NCBI RefSeq assembly: GCF_000585395.1 | Contig: NZ_KK073875.1 | Coordinates: forward strand, 6,014,063-6,075,237 | Source: Saccharibacillus sacchari DSM 19268 | Lineage (GTDB): Bacteria; Bacillota; Bacilli; Paenibacillales; Paenibacillaceae | Direction: 5' to 3' | Length of the DNA stretch: 61,175 bases | In this document: one piece after another, positions 61,115 to 61,175 of the stretch | Position numbering within the stretch: position 1 is the stretch's first letter | Layout: each line of letters opens with the position of its first letter | The notes under the pieces: generated by a model | Database searches by the model: none | The model's input: the letters and a program-made list of their open reading frames with translations, nothing else | What the model was told of the DNA's origin: nothing | Translations under genes and position numbers: made by a program

Positions 61115-61175
61115 TTGGATAAGCCCTCGACCGATTAGTACTGGTCAGCTCCACACATTGCTGCGCGTCCACCTC
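61115..61175 (-). rRNA. rrl: 23S ribosomal RNA, 3' end (partial)
   Basis: Minus strand ends ...GAGCTGACCAGTACTAATCG then GTCGAGGGCTTATCC, the conserved 3' terminus of 23S rRNA. The gene continues past the right edge. Confidence 0.97.

Overview
This window is a housekeeping segment of a Gram-positive Bacillota chromosome of moderate GC, most likely from the Paenibacillaceae (Paenibacillus, Saccharibacillus or a close relative). The evidence is the Bacillus-type gene order ctsR-mcsA-mcsB-clpC-radA-disA...sigH-rpmG-secE-nusG-rplKAJL-rpoBC-str-S10-spc-alpha, the protein-arginine kinase McsB, the DisA cyclase, SigH, strong GGAGG ribosome-binding sites, and T-box and L10-leader RNA control. Genus-level placement is an inference from sequence character only. 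Almost everything is on the minus strand. The exceptions are one chemoreceptor gene and one insertion sequence. Both window edges are pieces of rRNA operons in the same orientation: the leader and tandem promoters of one rrn operon at the left, and the 3' end of 23S plus 5S of another at the right.

Reading in the direction of transcription (right to left): rrn (23S, 5S); a secreted beta-helix protein gene; the CtsR-controlled protein quality-control operon (ctsR, mcsA, mcsB, clpC); radA and disA; a 590-bp repeat-rich spacer where Bacillus subtilis has yacL; ispD-ispF-gltX; a cysteine T-box driving cysE-cysS-mrnC-rlmB-rae1; sigH; an IS1182-family element inserted in the sigH/rpmG terminator; rpmG-secE-nusG-rplK-rplA; the L10 leader with rplJ-rplL; rsmC; rpoB-rpoC; a new strong promoter for rplGB-rpsL-rpsG-fusA-tuf; then one long S10-spc-alpha cluster from rpsJ to rplQ that includes secY, adk, map and infA; truA; rplM-rpsI; a convergent chemoreceptor gene; a cysH-sat assimilatory sulfate reduction pair; mrp (salA) with a SpoIIM-like membrane protein; a 75-residue unknown protein; and finally the promoters and leader of the next rrn operon.

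Functionally, the window encodes most of the ribosomal proteins, the core RNA polymerase subunits, elongation factors, the Sec channel, NusG and the associated maturation enzymes. It also carries protein quality control, cyclic-di-AMP synthesis, cysteine biosynthesis and charging, and two isoprenoid-pathway enzymes. Regulatory RNA elements and promoters are clear at several operon heads: two rrn promoters, CtsR box, Cys T-box, L10 attenuator, and sigma-A promoters for rpoB, rplGB, rpsJ, rpmG, sigH and cysH.

The least ordinary parts are: (i) an IS1182-type insertion whose 20-bp target duplication is a whole terminator hairpin, so the original bidirectional terminator was split into two one-way terminators around the IS; (ii) a canonical A AAA AAG slippery heptamer where the transposase frame breaks; (iii) a perfect 22-bp palindrome at the start of the rpmG-secE-nusG transcript; (iv) several conserved neighbours missing from their usual places (yacL, ecfA1A2T, cwlD, gerD, kbaA, pdaB), with sulfate-assimilation and chemotaxis genes in one of those places; and (v) an S12 protein with a natural arginine at the streptomycin-resistance lysine. 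I did not find a clearly new multi-gene system.
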